Assembly: GCF_910585425.1 (NCBI RefSeq)
Contig: NZ_CAJUCP010000023.1
Coordinates: 1-64,000, forward strand
DNA length: 64,000 nucleotides
Reading direction: 5' to 3'
Origin: an uncultured Acetatifactor sp.
Lineage (GTDB): Bacteria; Bacillota; Clostridia; Lachnospirales; Lachnospiraceae
A model generated the notes under the pieces. It was given only the letters and a program-made list of their open reading frames with translations, ran no database searches and was not told where the DNA came from. A program made the translations under genes and the position numbers. This document shows, piece after piece, positions 32,791 through 41,817 of the stretch (within the stretch, counting starts at the first letter, position 1; each line of letters starts with the position of its first letter).

Positions 32791-35424
32791 ATGAAGAATA
32801 AGAAGATAAATTTAACAGGAAATCGGCAGAGGGCAGCCCTTGTCCTCTCATTTCTGATTCCTTCCATGGTCATGCTGGCATTGTTCGTGGTGAACCGGAT
32901 CTATCCCTTTGGGGACAGGAGCTTCCTGTTTTCCGATATGTACCACCAGTACATGCCTTTTTTCAGTGAGCTGCTCCACAAGGTGAGGGGAGGGGAGAAT
33001 CTGAGCTTCTCCTTCAATGTGGGGATAGGCTCTAATTTTCTTGCGCTTTTTGTATATTACTTGGCAAGTCCCTTCCACATATTTTCCCTGCTGGTGCCGG
33101 AGAGCTACCTGATGGAATTCATGAGCTATCTGATTGTGGTCAAAATCGGGCTGGCAGGGCTGACCTCTTATCTCTATCTCAGGAGGCGTTCCGGGTTGTC
33201 CGGGGCAGGCAAAGGGGAGGCTCTGTCCGCCGGTTCCGGAGCGGGAGGGGAAATGGGCGCGCTGTTCTTCTCCTGTTTCTACGCGCTGTCCGGCTTCATG
33301 GCCGCCTACAACTACAATATCATGTGGGTGGACTGCGTGGTATTGCTGCCTTTGATCGTCCTGGGGCTGGAACGGCTGGTGCGGGAGGGACGCTGCGGGC
33401 TGTACTGCGTCACATTGGCCCTGTCCATCTACACGAATTATTACATCTCCATCATGATCTGCATCTTCCTGGTGCTATACTTCGGGCTGCTCCTGGTGAC
33501 GGAGAGGCGCGGCATGAGGGACATCTGCAGGCGGGACATCCCTCGCTTTGCCCTGTACTCCCTTCTGGCGGGAGGCATGGCGGCAATGCTGCTGGTTCCC
33601 GAGGTCTGCGCCATCCTGCGGACGGATTTCGGGGACATGGACTTCCCGGAGAAGATAGAGTCCTATTTTTCCATCCTGGATATGCTGGCCAGGCACTGCG
33701 TGTGCGTCTATGCGGAGCGGGGGCTGGACCACTGGCCCAATATCTACTGCGGCAGTGCGGTGCTGCTGATGATACCGTTGTACCTGATGAACAGGCGAAT
33801 CTCCATTCGGGAGAAATTCTGCCGCATGGGGCTGGCCGGGTTCCTGCTGCTTAGCTTCGGCACCAATATGCTGGACTTCATCTGGCATGGCCTGAACTAT
33901 CCGGATTCCCTGCCGGCCAGACAGTCCTTTGTCTATATTTTCCTGGTACTGACCATGTGCCATGACGCGTACCGGCATGTGCGGGAGCTGGAGGGGCAGC
34001 AGATTCTGTACGGGTATCTGTGGGCGGCGGGCTTTTTTCTGTTCTGCGAGAAGTTCGTGGACCATGAGGACTTCGAGTGGGGCGTGAAGCTTCTGACCCT
34101 TGCTTTCGTCAGCCTTTACGCGGTGCTCCTCTACCTGTACCGAACCAAAGAGGACGGTACGCTGCACAGAGGGCTGGCCGTAATGGCGCTGACGATCGTG
34201 GTGGCGGAATGCGCCGTCAATACTTATGTCACCAGCCTGGGCACGGTGAGCCGCAGCGCCTACCTGGGGCAGCAGGAGGACTATAAGGCACTGTACCAGG
34301 AGACGAAGGGCCGGGAAGAGGGGTTCTATCGGCTGGAGAAGTTCACCAGGAAGACGAAGAACGACGGGACCCTCACAGGCTACCCCACGGCCAGCCTGTT
34401 CTCCTCCACGCTGAACTCCCAGGTCATGGACATGTATGAAAGGCTGGGCATGCGCCACAGCAAGGTGTACTACGGTTTTGACGGCGCCACGGCGCTCACC
34501 TCCGCCATGCTGAACGTGGCATACATGTTCGGGGAGTCGGCGGACTATGAGAACGGCCTTTACACCCTGATTGGGCACAGCGGGGACATTTTCCTCTATC
34601 AGTGCAATGCCGCGCTGCCCTTCGGCTATGTGGCTCCTGTGGGATACGATTTGCCGGAGGGGTATGAGGACCAGGGGCTGAAGCTCCAGAACCAGATGGT
34701 AAATGACCTGGGAGTGGAGGGGGTTCTGTTCCGGAAGGCTGAGAGCGAGCAGCGGGGGGACAATGTGGAATTCACTCCTCAGGAGGGCGGGTACTATTAC
34801 GCCATCCTCACGGCCTCCGGCACGGGCAAGGTGGACTGCATCGGCGGCAGCACGGTGGAGGAGGAGTACAAAGACCTGAAGGACGGGTCGATTCTGTACC
34901 TGGGATATCTGGAAAAGGAACAGACCGTCACCCTGACCAATGGGGATGAGGATGACGAGACGCCGAAGGTCCAGGCGGATATCTACCGGATGGACCAGGC
35001 GGTGCTGTGGGAGGCCTTGGAGCTGCTGTCGGCCCGGCATATGGAGGATGTGGAGTGGAAGAACGACACCCTGACAGGCAGCCTTAAGCTTGCGGAAGCG
35101 GGGCGGGTAATCCTCTCCGTGCCTTATGAGGCCGGGTGGCAGGTGAGGGTGAACGGGGAGGAGACCCGGGGGGAGCTGTTCGGCGGCTGCCTCATGGCCT
35201 TCGACTTGGAGCCGGGGGAGTACCGCTTCGAGATGAAGTACGTGCCGGAGGGTTCCGGCGCAGGAATCCTGGTGAGCATCATGAGCATTGCGGCATTCTG
35301 CGGGATTACGGCATTGCGCAGGCGGCGGGCAAGGCCGCAGAAACCTGTGGAGACGGAGCGGAATGACCGGGCGGCGGCTTGCGGGGCAGAGGCGAAAGAG
35401 GGCGCAGGCAGGGAGAACACATAA
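32791..35424 (+). CDS. YfhO-family multi-spanning membrane protein
   Basis: 877 residues. N-terminal FLIPSMVMLALFVVNRI, then FSDMYHQYMPFFSELLHKVRGGENLSFSF-type loop typical of YfhO (PF09586), about twelve hydrophobic segments to residue ~480, and a long extracytoplasmic C-terminal domain ending in one helix (GILVSIMSIAAFCGITAL) and a basic tail. YfhO proteins are GT-C-like and in Bacillota glycosylate lipoteichoic acid using lipid-linked sugars; here that role is inferred. A Gly/Ala-rich insert (~residues 132-150) lengthens the loop after the fourth helix. The ATG at 32791 is preferred to the GTG at 32788. Confidence 0.82.
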   Translation: MKNKKINLTGNRQRAALVLSFLIPSMVMLALFVVNRIYPFGDRSFLFSDMYHQYMPFFSELLHKVRGGENLSFSFNVGIGSNFLALFVYYLASPFHIFSLLVPESYLMEFMSYLIVVKIGLAGLTSYLYLRRRSGLSGAGKGEALSAGSGAGGEMGALFFSCFYALSGFMAAYNYNIMWVDCVVLLPLIVLGLERLVREGRCGLYCVTLALSIYTNYYISIMICIFLVLYFGLLLVTERRGMRDICRRDIPRFALYSLLAGGMAAMLLVPEVCAILRTDFGDMDFPEKIESYFSILDMLARHCVCVYAERGLDHWPNIYCGSAVLLMIPLYLMNRRISIREKFCRMGLAGFLLLSFGTNMLDFIWHGLNYPDSLPARQSFVYIFLVLTMCHDAYRHVRELEGQQILYGYLWAAGFFLFCEKFVDHEDFEWGVKLLTLAFVSLYAVLLYLYRTKEDGTLHRGLAVMALTIVVAECAVNTYVTSLGTVSRSAYLGQQEDYKALYQETKGREEGFYRLEKFTRKTKNDGTLTGYPTASLFSSTLNSQVMDMYERLGMRHSKVYYGFDGATALTSAMLNVAYMFGESADYENGLYTLIGHSGDIFLYQCNAALPFGYVAPVGYDLPEGYEDQGLKLQNQMVNDLGVEGVLFRKAESEQRGDNVEFTPQEGGYYYAILTASGTGKVDCIGGSTVEEEYKDLKDGSILYLGYLEKEQTVTLTNGDEDDETPKVQADIYRMDQAVLWEALELLSARHMEDVEWKNDTLTGSLKLAEAGRVILSVPYEAGWQVRVNGEETRGELFGGCLMAFDLEPGEYRFEMKYVPEGSGAGILVSIMSIAAFCGITALRRRRARPQKPVETERNDRAAACGAEAKEGAGRENT

Positions 35425-35553
35425 GAGGCGGCAGGAGAAAAAGGGGCCCGGAGCGCGAGGGCCGCAGAGCGCCGGGGCCATGAGAGGAAGGGTTCTTCGT
35501 GAGGAATTGATTCCCTCAAGGGGAATGATAATAGGAGGAGAAAAGAAAAAGAA

Positions 35554-36426
35554 ATGAAGACAAAAGTGGAAAATGCGGTAATGGACACCGCAAAAAGAAC
35601 AGCCATGGTCCTGGTGGCGGCAGTCATCACGGCCGTGAACCTGAAGACCTTTGTGCGCACAGGAGGGCTGATTCCCGGAGGATTCACGGGACTGACCAGG
35701 CTCCTGCAGGAAATCTGCGACATGGTGTGGGGGTTCGAGCCTCCCTTCTCCGTCATCAACCTGACCCTGAACGTGGTTCCCGCCGTGGTCAGCTACAAGT
35801 TCATCGGAAAGAAATTCACCATGTATTCCTGCCTGATGATCGTGGTATCCGGCCTGATCACTGACCTGATCCCCAGCTACGCGGTGACCACGGACACGCT
35901 GCTGGTGGCGGTGTTCGGCGGACTGTTCAACGCGGTGGCCATAGGCATCTGCCTGGCGGCGGGGGCCACGGCGGGGGGCACGGACTTCATCGCCATTTTC
36001 CTGTCCGAGAAGATGGACATCGATTCCTGGAACTATATCTTTGCCGGAAACGTGGTGATACTGTGCATAGCGGGGGCGCTGTTCGGCTGGGAGAAGGCGC
36101 TTTACTCCATCATTTTCCAGTTCACCTCCACCCAGGTGCTGCACACGCTCCACAGGCGCTACCAGAAGCAGACGCTGCTGATTGTGACGAAGAAGCCGGA
36201 GGAGGTCTATGAGGTAATCAAAGAGATGACCAATCACGATGCCACGCTGATCAAGGGGGAGGGCTGTTACATGAAGCAGGAGTGCAACATCCTCTACTCC
36301 GTGGTGGGCCGGGACGAGGTGCGCAAGGTGCTGAACCGTGTGCGGGAGACGGATCCCACGGCATTCGTGAACATGATCCGCACGGAGAACCTGTCGGGGC
36401 GGTTCTACCAGAGGCCCAACGACTGA
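35554..36426 (+). CDS. YitT-family membrane protein (DUF161/DUF2179)
   Basis: 290 residues. Five to six hydrophobic helices with the family motifs NLKTFVRTGGLIPGGFTGL, SVINLTLNVV and AAGATAGGTDFIAIFLS, followed by a cytoplasmic DUF2179 domain (LLIVTKKPEEVYEVI, YSVVGRDEVRKVLN). Membrane protein of unknown substrate. AGGAGG lies ahead of the ATG. Followed by a strong terminator. Confidence 0.85.
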   Translation: MKTKVENAVMDTAKRTAMVLVAAVITAVNLKTFVRTGGLIPGGFTGLTRLLQEICDMVWGFEPPFSVINLTLNVVPAVVSYKFIGKKFTMYSCLMIVVSGLITDLIPSYAVTTDTLLVAVFGGLFNAVAIGICLAAGATAGGTDFIAIFLSEKMDIDSWNYIFAGNVVILCIAGALFGWEKALYSIIFQFTSTQVLHTLHRRYQKQTLLIVTKKPEEVYEVIKEMTNHDATLIKGEGCYMKQECNILYSVVGRDEVRKVLNRVRETDPTAFVNMIRTENLSGRFYQRPND

Positions 36427-36445
36427 GGGACGGCAGCGCGGATTG

Positions 36446-36500
36446 ATGCCGCGGCAGCAGGGAATTTGGAATGGGATTCCCTGCCGCCGCGGCATTTTTC
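36446..36500 (+). terminator. Rho-independent terminator after the YitT gene
   Basis: ATGCCGCGGC pairs with GCCGCGGCAT, enclosing a CAGGGAAT/ATTCCCTG stem, followed by TTTTTC. Confidence 0.85.
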
Positions 36501-36631
36501 TGCTTTTTTAAACTGCGCACCGGTTAAATTTGCAGTGCGACCCGACTGCAGATCGCCAGCCAAGTAATTTCCCGGGGGACACCACTGTAAATCCTGGCGG
36601 TCTGCAGTATAGCTATCCTTGTCAGAGGCTG

Positions 36632-36674
36632 TTGACATTGTAGACAGTCTATGGTATCATGTGTTTACAATGTA
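36632..36674 (+). promoter_or_regulatory. BlaI-type promoter and operator
   Basis: TTGACA (36632-36637), 17 bp, TATCAT (36655-36660). ACATTGTAGACA overlaps the spacer and a second box with TACAATGTA (36666-36674) covers the start region. Such TACA-N-TGTA dyads are bound by BlaI/MecI repressors, so autoregulation of the blaI/M56 pair is expected. Confidence 0.75.
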
Positions 36675-36758
36675 GACACTAAGGCGGATTCAGAAAAGGA
36701 CAGAGGCGGGCTCCTGCAACAGGAAGGCAGGAAATCCGCCAAAAGAAAGGCGAATTGC

Positions 36759-37136
36759 ATGAAAGCACTGAGCGAAGCGGAATGGAATATCATGGAGAGC
36801 CTGTGGGAGGAGTGCCCTAAGGTGGGCAGCAGGATTGTGGCGGACATGGCGGGCCGGGTAGGGTGGAGCCGGAGCACCACGCTGACCATGCTGAAGCGGA
36901 TGACGGAAAAGGGGCTGATTGCCTGCGAGGACAATGGGCGCATGCGGGTCTATGTGCCGCTTATCGAGCGAGAGACTGCCGTGAAGAAGGAGACGGACAA
37001 TTTCCTGAAAAGGGTCTATCACGGCAGTGCCAGCATGCTGGTGAATAGCTTCATCAAGAGACAGCGGCTGTCTGCCGAGGAGCTTTCGCAGCTTCGGCAG
37101 ATTCTGGATAAGGCAGAGGAAGAGCGGAATGGTTGA
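36759..37136 (+). CDS. BlaI/MecI-family transcriptional repressor
   Basis: 125 residues, typical length. Winged-helix N-terminus: LSEAEWNIMESLWEE, GWSRSTTLTMLKRMTEKGLI, RVYVPLIERETA, and a C-terminal dimerisation helix with SAEELSQLRQIL, the site region cut or released on signalling in the family. The ATG at 36759 is chosen because the promoter -10 lies at 36655-36660, so the upstream ATG at 36651 would be outside the transcript. Overlaps the M56 gene by 8 bp, the classic BlaI/BlaR arrangement. Confidence 0.88.
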   Translation: MKALSEAEWNIMESLWEECPKVGSRIVADMAGRVGWSRSTTLTMLKRMTEKGLIACEDNGRMRVYVPLIERETAVKKETDNFLKRVYHGSASMLVNSFIKRQRLSAEELSQLRQILDKAEEERNG

Positions 37137-39741
37137 GTGGATAATTTCTTCAAGTGTATTGATTGTTCTCGTGATGGCCATGCGGTATTTTTTCCGGGGG
37201 AAGCTCCCCATGCGGGCATGGTATGCCCTGTGGCTGGTGGTGGCAGTGCGGCTGCTGGTGCCGATATCCTTTGCGGAGAGCGGGCTGAGCATACTGAATC
37301 TCTTCGCCTTCACGGACAGAGCCCAGGATCGGCAGGATTTGGCAGGGCAGCAGGAGGATACAGGCGGTGAGGCGCGGCCTGCGGCAGACGGGGTGGTTGC
37401 GGGAGAGAACGGCCGGACAGGGAATGGCCATGGGGCCGGATTGGAGAATCAGGCGGGAACAGGCTTGCTGGAAACCGGGGTGCGAAAGGAAGGTACGCAG
37501 GCAGACCAATCCGGGGAGACAGCGGGCCAGGCCGGGGCAGAGGAGCCGGATATTGTGGCGGATGCTTTGACCGCACCGGGCCGGGTACAGGAGCCGGAAA
37601 CAGGCTCCCTGCACTTCCAGCCGGCAACGCAGGCTTCAGGCGGCGGTTCCGGGGAGGACACAGGTGCCGGGAGCCAGGGAACCTGGCACATCTACCCGGT
37701 CTGGCAGACATTCTTCGCCGGACATTCCCTGCTGTGGTATATATGGCTTCTGGGCGTGGCGGTATGCGCAGGATGCGTCCTGACATTCAACGGAAAGTAC
37801 CGCAAAAAAGTGCACATATCCCGCAGGCGCTGCAAGGCGGCAGTGCAGAGCAGACTTCCGGTCTATGTTTCTCCGGTGGTGGATAATCCCTGCATGTTCG
37901 GGCTGGCCCGTCCGGCGGTGTACCTGAGCCCGGAGGCTGCGCAGCGGCCGGAGACCCTTAAGTATGTGCTATGTCATGAGAACGTCCATTACAGCCATCG
38001 GGACAATCTGTGGGTGGTGGTGCGCGCGGCATGCCTCTGCCTCCATTGGTACAATCCGCTGGTGTGGATTGCCGCGGCCCTGTCCGAGCAGGACGGCGAG
38101 CTGGCCTGTGACGAGAGGACGCTGGAGCTTTTGGGCCAGGAGGAGCGGATTCGCTACGGCAGGGTCCTGCTGGACTTCAGCGCCCAGGGCAGCCCCTGGC
38201 AGAGGGGCTGGAAGCTTTCTACTGCCATGTCCAGCGGGAAGAAGCTGTTGAAGGAGCGGCTGCTGGTCATCGTGGGAGAACCCAGGCGGCATGCGGGGGC
38301 ATTGGCAGGGGTCATGCTCCTGACGGCGCTCTGTACGGCAGTCACCTTCACCGGCAGGGTCAGCGGCCAGGAGACGGAGGAGGATGCCGCCTGGGAGGAG
38401 ATGAAGGACACGGCTCCGGGGGATGCGGCCTTTGTCCGTACAGGGAGCGGAAAGGTCAGCGCCCTCGCTGCGGACGGTGCCGAGAGCATGGCCATTGTAC
38501 CCGTGAGCCTGGGAGAGGGAAAGGAAGAGATGCCCGGGGAAGAACATCTCCTGAAAATCATCGGCCAGGCTGTTCCGGGCAGCGGCCAGTATCGAATCGA
38601 CCAGATTGCGCTGACCAGGGTTCAGGGAAGGAGGGAGGAGCCCCTGCAGACCATCCGCCCGGAGGACGTGAGGGTTCTGTATACCAGGGCTTTAGAGGAT
38701 ATCCGGGGCGGCGCAGGGCAGATGTATTCTTTCAAGTCAGAGGAGGAGCCCCTGTACGCCAAGCCCCTGTGCAGGGCGGAGGATCTGCCCGCCCATGAGC
38801 TGGGAAAGTTCCTGGCGGACGAGAACGGGCAGATTTATGCAGATGCGCTGGACGGAGAGCTGGTGGTGACGGATCTGAACTTTGACGGTTATGAGGATTT
38901 TTATCTCCAGGGTGGGACGGGGACTGTCAATATTCCGTATTATTGTTATCTGTGGAATCCTCAGGGGGAAAGGTTCGAACCCGGCTATATGATTCCCAAT
39001 GTGGAGGTGGATTCGGAGGCGCAGCTGATAAAGAGCGCTACCGATGATGGCAACGGGCAGCATTCTGTGAAATATTACCGTTTTGACGAGGCGAATATCC
39101 TGCACATGGTGCGGTACGTGGAGGAGAACCAGTCCCCGGACGCGGTCTTCCCCACGCTGGACCTGACCTACTGTGAGCCGTACTATGCACTGCCCGCGGT
39201 GGACGAATGGGATTACGGCACCCGCTACGGCGGCGCGCTGACGGAGCGGTTCGTCTACTGGGCGAAGGAGGCGCTGACGGAGCTGTACGAGTGGAGCGGC
39301 ACGAAGATAGACAAGGCATGCTTCACGGTAACCCGCTTTGGAGACTTTTGCTTCGCAAACACCCCGGAAGAATTACAATCGTCTTTGATATACTATGACC
39401 GTGTGTATGGAGAGGATGCCGGGTTCGAGAGCTGCGTGAAACAGATGGGCGTGGCTACGGAGCGGACGGTGTGGTTCTCCCCTGTGATACAGTGGAACAA
39501 GCCGGAGAATCCGGACGGGATGACGGATCATGAACTGGCGGAATGGTATTTCGAGAGGGCCCCTCTGGCGGAGGGCGAGAAGCTGGTCAGCGTGGAGGGA
39601 ATCGGTGAAGGAATCGGCTACGATACCTATAGCATCCTGAACATCCTGGCGGAATCGGGGAATTTCTATCAGATATATTTGGATGGAGCCACCAGGGAGA
39701 TGAGCGCCATGTATGGCCCATATGAGGAACGGCCGGACTGA
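37129..39741 (+). CDS. M56 (BlaR1-like) membrane metalloprotease with atypical C-terminal domain
   Basis: 870 residues. N-terminal helices (IISSSVLIVLVMAMRYFF, YALWLVVAVRLLVPISF), then a Gly/Glu/Ala-rich insert at residues ~62-187, a third helix (LLWYIWLLGVAVCAGCVLTF), the protease domain with zinc site HENVHYSHRDN near residue 283 and LACDERTLELLG, and a fourth helix near 390. BlaR1 ends in a penicillin-binding domain; here it is instead ~450 residues containing VTDLNFDGYEDFYLQG, an FG-GAP/XAC2610-like segment, with no SxxK/KTG pattern. So the ligand is probably not a beta-lactam. It would cleave or inactivate the BlaI partner on signal. Confidence 0.8.
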   Translation: MVEWIISSSVLIVLVMAMRYFFRGKLPMRAWYALWLVVAVRLLVPISFAESGLSILNLFAFTDRAQDRQDLAGQQEDTGGEARPAADGVVAGENGRTGNGHGAGLENQAGTGLLETGVRKEGTQADQSGETAGQAGAEEPDIVADALTAPGRVQEPETGSLHFQPATQASGGGSGEDTGAGSQGTWHIYPVWQTFFAGHSLLWYIWLLGVAVCAGCVLTFNGKYRKKVHISRRRCKAAVQSRLPVYVSPVVDNPCMFGLARPAVYLSPEAAQRPETLKYVLCHENVHYSHRDNLWVVVRAACLCLHWYNPLVWIAAALSEQDGELACDERTLELLGQEERIRYGRVLLDFSAQGSPWQRGWKLSTAMSSGKKLLKERLLVIVGEPRRHAGALAGVMLLTALCTAVTFTGRVSGQETEEDAAWEEMKDTAPGDAAFVRTGSGKVSALAADGAESMAIVPVSLGEGKEEMPGEEHLLKIIGQAVPGSGQYRIDQIALTRVQGRREEPLQTIRPEDVRVLYTRALEDIRGGAGQMYSFKSEEEPLYAKPLCRAEDLPAHELGKFLADENGQIYADALDGELVVTDLNFDGYEDFYLQGGTGTVNIPYYCYLWNPQGERFEPGYMIPNVEVDSEAQLIKSATDDGNGQHSVKYYRFDEANILHMVRYVEENQSPDAVFPTLDLTYCEPYYALPAVDEWDYGTRYGGALTERFVYWAKEALTELYEWSGTKIDKACFTVTRFGDFCFANTPEELQSSLIYYDRVYGEDAGFESCVKQMGVATERTVWFSPVIQWNKPENPDGMTDHELAEWYFERAPLAEGEKLVSVEGIGEGIGYDTYSILNILAESGNFYQIYLDGATREMSAMYGPYEERPD

Positions 39742-39773
39742 GCGTGAAGGGATTTTCAAGCTCTAAGCGGAGG

Positions 39774-39797
39774 AATGCCCAATGCGTGGGCATTTTT
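39774..39797 (+). terminator. Short hairpin terminator after the M56 gene
   Basis: AATGCCCA-ATGCG-TGGGCATT followed by TTT. Confidence 0.7.
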
Positions 39798-39851
39798 CCG
39801 GTTGGCGGCGGGTTGTTGATTGTGGCCCGTTATGGCGGGCGGGAGGAAGAT

Positions 39852-41651
39852 ATGAAGAAAGCATTGTGTAAATGGGCGGCGCTGTGCCTTGCGGCGGCCA
39901 TGCTGGTAGGCTGCGGCAGTGACGGCACAGGGAACGGGCTGGAGGACATGGGAGTCTCACTGACCGATGGACCGGGCGGAAACGCGGACGGGCAGGAAAG
40001 CGGCGGACAGGACAGCTCCCAGGCTCCGGCGGAAGACGGCAGCGGCAGCGCGGCCATGTATGAGGCCTATGTGAAGGTTCTGGAGGACATCTATTTCGAC
40101 CAGAAATTCCCGGACGGTACGGAGCACGGCCTTCAGCCGGCCAGTGCCGACATCACCGACAATATGTTCGCGGTATACGACATCGATGCCGATGGCAGGG
40201 AAGAACTGATCGTCTTCTATACCACCACCTATACAGCCGGGATGGTGGAGATCATATATGACTACGACAGCGGCACGGGAGACGTGCGGGAGGAGTTCCT
40301 GGCATACCCGATGCGGACCTATTATGACAATGGCATAGTAGAGGTGGAGGCATCCCACAATCAGGGCTTGGCCAGCGATGGCGGCGCTGACGGGAATTTC
40401 TGGCCATACAGCCTGTACCGCTATGACCCTGAGACGGATGCCTATGTATCGCTGGCCAGCGTGGACGCCTGGAGCAGGGGCTTCCGGGAGGAGGACTATG
40501 ACGGGAACCCCTTCCCCCAGGAGGTGGACGCAGACGGGGACGGCGTGGTGTACTATGTGGCCACAGAGGGAAATGAGCCGAAGGCCCCTATGGACGGCGC
40601 GGAATACGACCAGTGGCGGGATTCCTGCCTGAAAGGGGCGAAGCCCATACAGGTTCCTTACGTAAACCTGACGACGGACAATATCTATGCTATAACGAAT
40701 GGCAGCGCTGCGGGTGGCGGCGCTGTGGGAAACGGAAGTGCTGCGGGTGGCGGCGCTGATGGAAATGGCAATGCTGCCGGAAATGCCACGGACAGCGGTG
40801 CAGAGCCTGGCAGCGCCGGCGGCTCGGAGGCTCTGGCCGGGGGGCAGATTTTGGACCAATCCTTCCCTGTGACGCTGGACGGCTGGGGAGGGGTGGTCTT
40901 CGCGCCCTTTGCGCCGGGAGACCTCATGGAGGATGAAAACGGCCATGTCTGCTTCGGGGATGTGCGCTTCGCCCTGTTCCAGGACGGGAAGACGGTCGCT
41001 GTCCTGCCCGGCGAGAACGAGGAGAACATATTCTACGGCCAGCAGTTCAAGGAGGTGCTGGCCGTAGCCTTCCAGGATTACAATGAGGACGGCAGGACGG
41101 ACATCCTGGTGCTCCTGGAATACGCCGGGGTGCAGGGGGCGAACATAGACGTGCCGGTTCGCATGGTGCGGGCCTATGCCCAGGAGGAAGGAAGCAAGGA
41201 CTTTTATCTGGACAGGCCGGTGTCAGAGTATCTGGGCTCCTATGCCGACAGCATGGAACAGGTATATGAGGGATTGGATACTTACGCCGGAATCTATGCC
41301 GTGGCCACGGACAAGTCCGCCTGGGAGGTGGAGCGGTTCGCCAGGAAGGTGAAGCGGCAGATCCTGGCCAGGGATTTCCGGGGCCTGTGTGAGGAGATTG
41401 CCTTTCCGATTACCGTAGACGGCACAGTATATCAGGATCGGGAGGCCTTTTTGGGGGCGGATTTCATTCAGGATCCGAATCCGGCCTTTCTGGACGCGCT
41501 GCAAAAGGAGCCCTGCGGGAACATGTTCGTGAATTATCAGGGCATAGCCATGGGAGATGGAAGCGTCTGGATTACGGAGGTCCTGTACGACAGCCTGGCA
41601 TCCGGGGGGCTTAAGGTGTATGGGGTGAACGGTTTGGGAACAGACGGCTGA
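39852..41651 (+). CDS. Secreted lipoprotein, VCBS-like segments
   Basis: 599 residues from the ATG at 39852 (AGGAAG upstream). Signal peptide KKALCKWAALCLAAAMLVGC with a lipobox LVGC, so lipid-anchored on the outer face of the membrane. Two parts contain calcium-loop-like or FG-GAP-like segments (VYDIDADGREELIVFY, FQDYNEDGRTDILVLL), like the C-terminus of the M56 protein just upstream. Between them is a Gly/Ala/Asn repeat region (GSAAGGG units, bases ~40700-40800). Function unknown; the shared motif and position suggest it is a partner or relative of the M56 sensor domain. Confidence 0.7.
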   Translation: MKKALCKWAALCLAAAMLVGCGSDGTGNGLEDMGVSLTDGPGGNADGQESGGQDSSQAPAEDGSGSAAMYEAYVKVLEDIYFDQKFPDGTEHGLQPASADITDNMFAVYDIDADGREELIVFYTTTYTAGMVEIIYDYDSGTGDVREEFLAYPMRTYYDNGIVEVEASHNQGLASDGGADGNFWPYSLYRYDPETDAYVSLASVDAWSRGFREEDYDGNPFPQEVDADGDGVVYYVATEGNEPKAPMDGAEYDQWRDSCLKGAKPIQVPYVNLTTDNIYAITNGSAAGGGAVGNGSAAGGGADGNGNAAGNATDSGAEPGSAGGSEALAGGQILDQSFPVTLDGWGGVVFAPFAPGDLMEDENGHVCFGDVRFALFQDGKTVAVLPGENEENIFYGQQFKEVLAVAFQDYNEDGRTDILVLLEYAGVQGANIDVPVRMVRAYAQEEGSKDFYLDRPVSEYLGSYADSMEQVYEGLDTYAGIYAVATDKSAWEVERFARKVKRQILARDFRGLCEEIAFPITVDGTVYQDREAFLGADFIQDPNPAFLDALQKEPCGNMFVNYQGIAMGDGSVWITEVLYDSLASGGLKVYGVNGLGTDG

Positions 41652-41817
41652 CAGTATTAAAATATATGCCTTGCCATCCAATGCCCGCGCTTGTGGCCGT
41701 AAAATTTTGCACGTAATTCGAGAAAGGCTATTGACAAACCGAACCGGGGGGTAATATGTCTCTATACAAAACATAAAGACCCCAGCAAGGGCGGGGTGCA
41801 AACAGGAGGGCGGCCAG

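Noticed and set aside
33475..36495. 1006-codon open frame on the minus strand
   Set aside because: Antisense to the YfhO and YitT genes, which have clear families; its His/Pro/Arg-rich translation has no domain and arises from codon bias.
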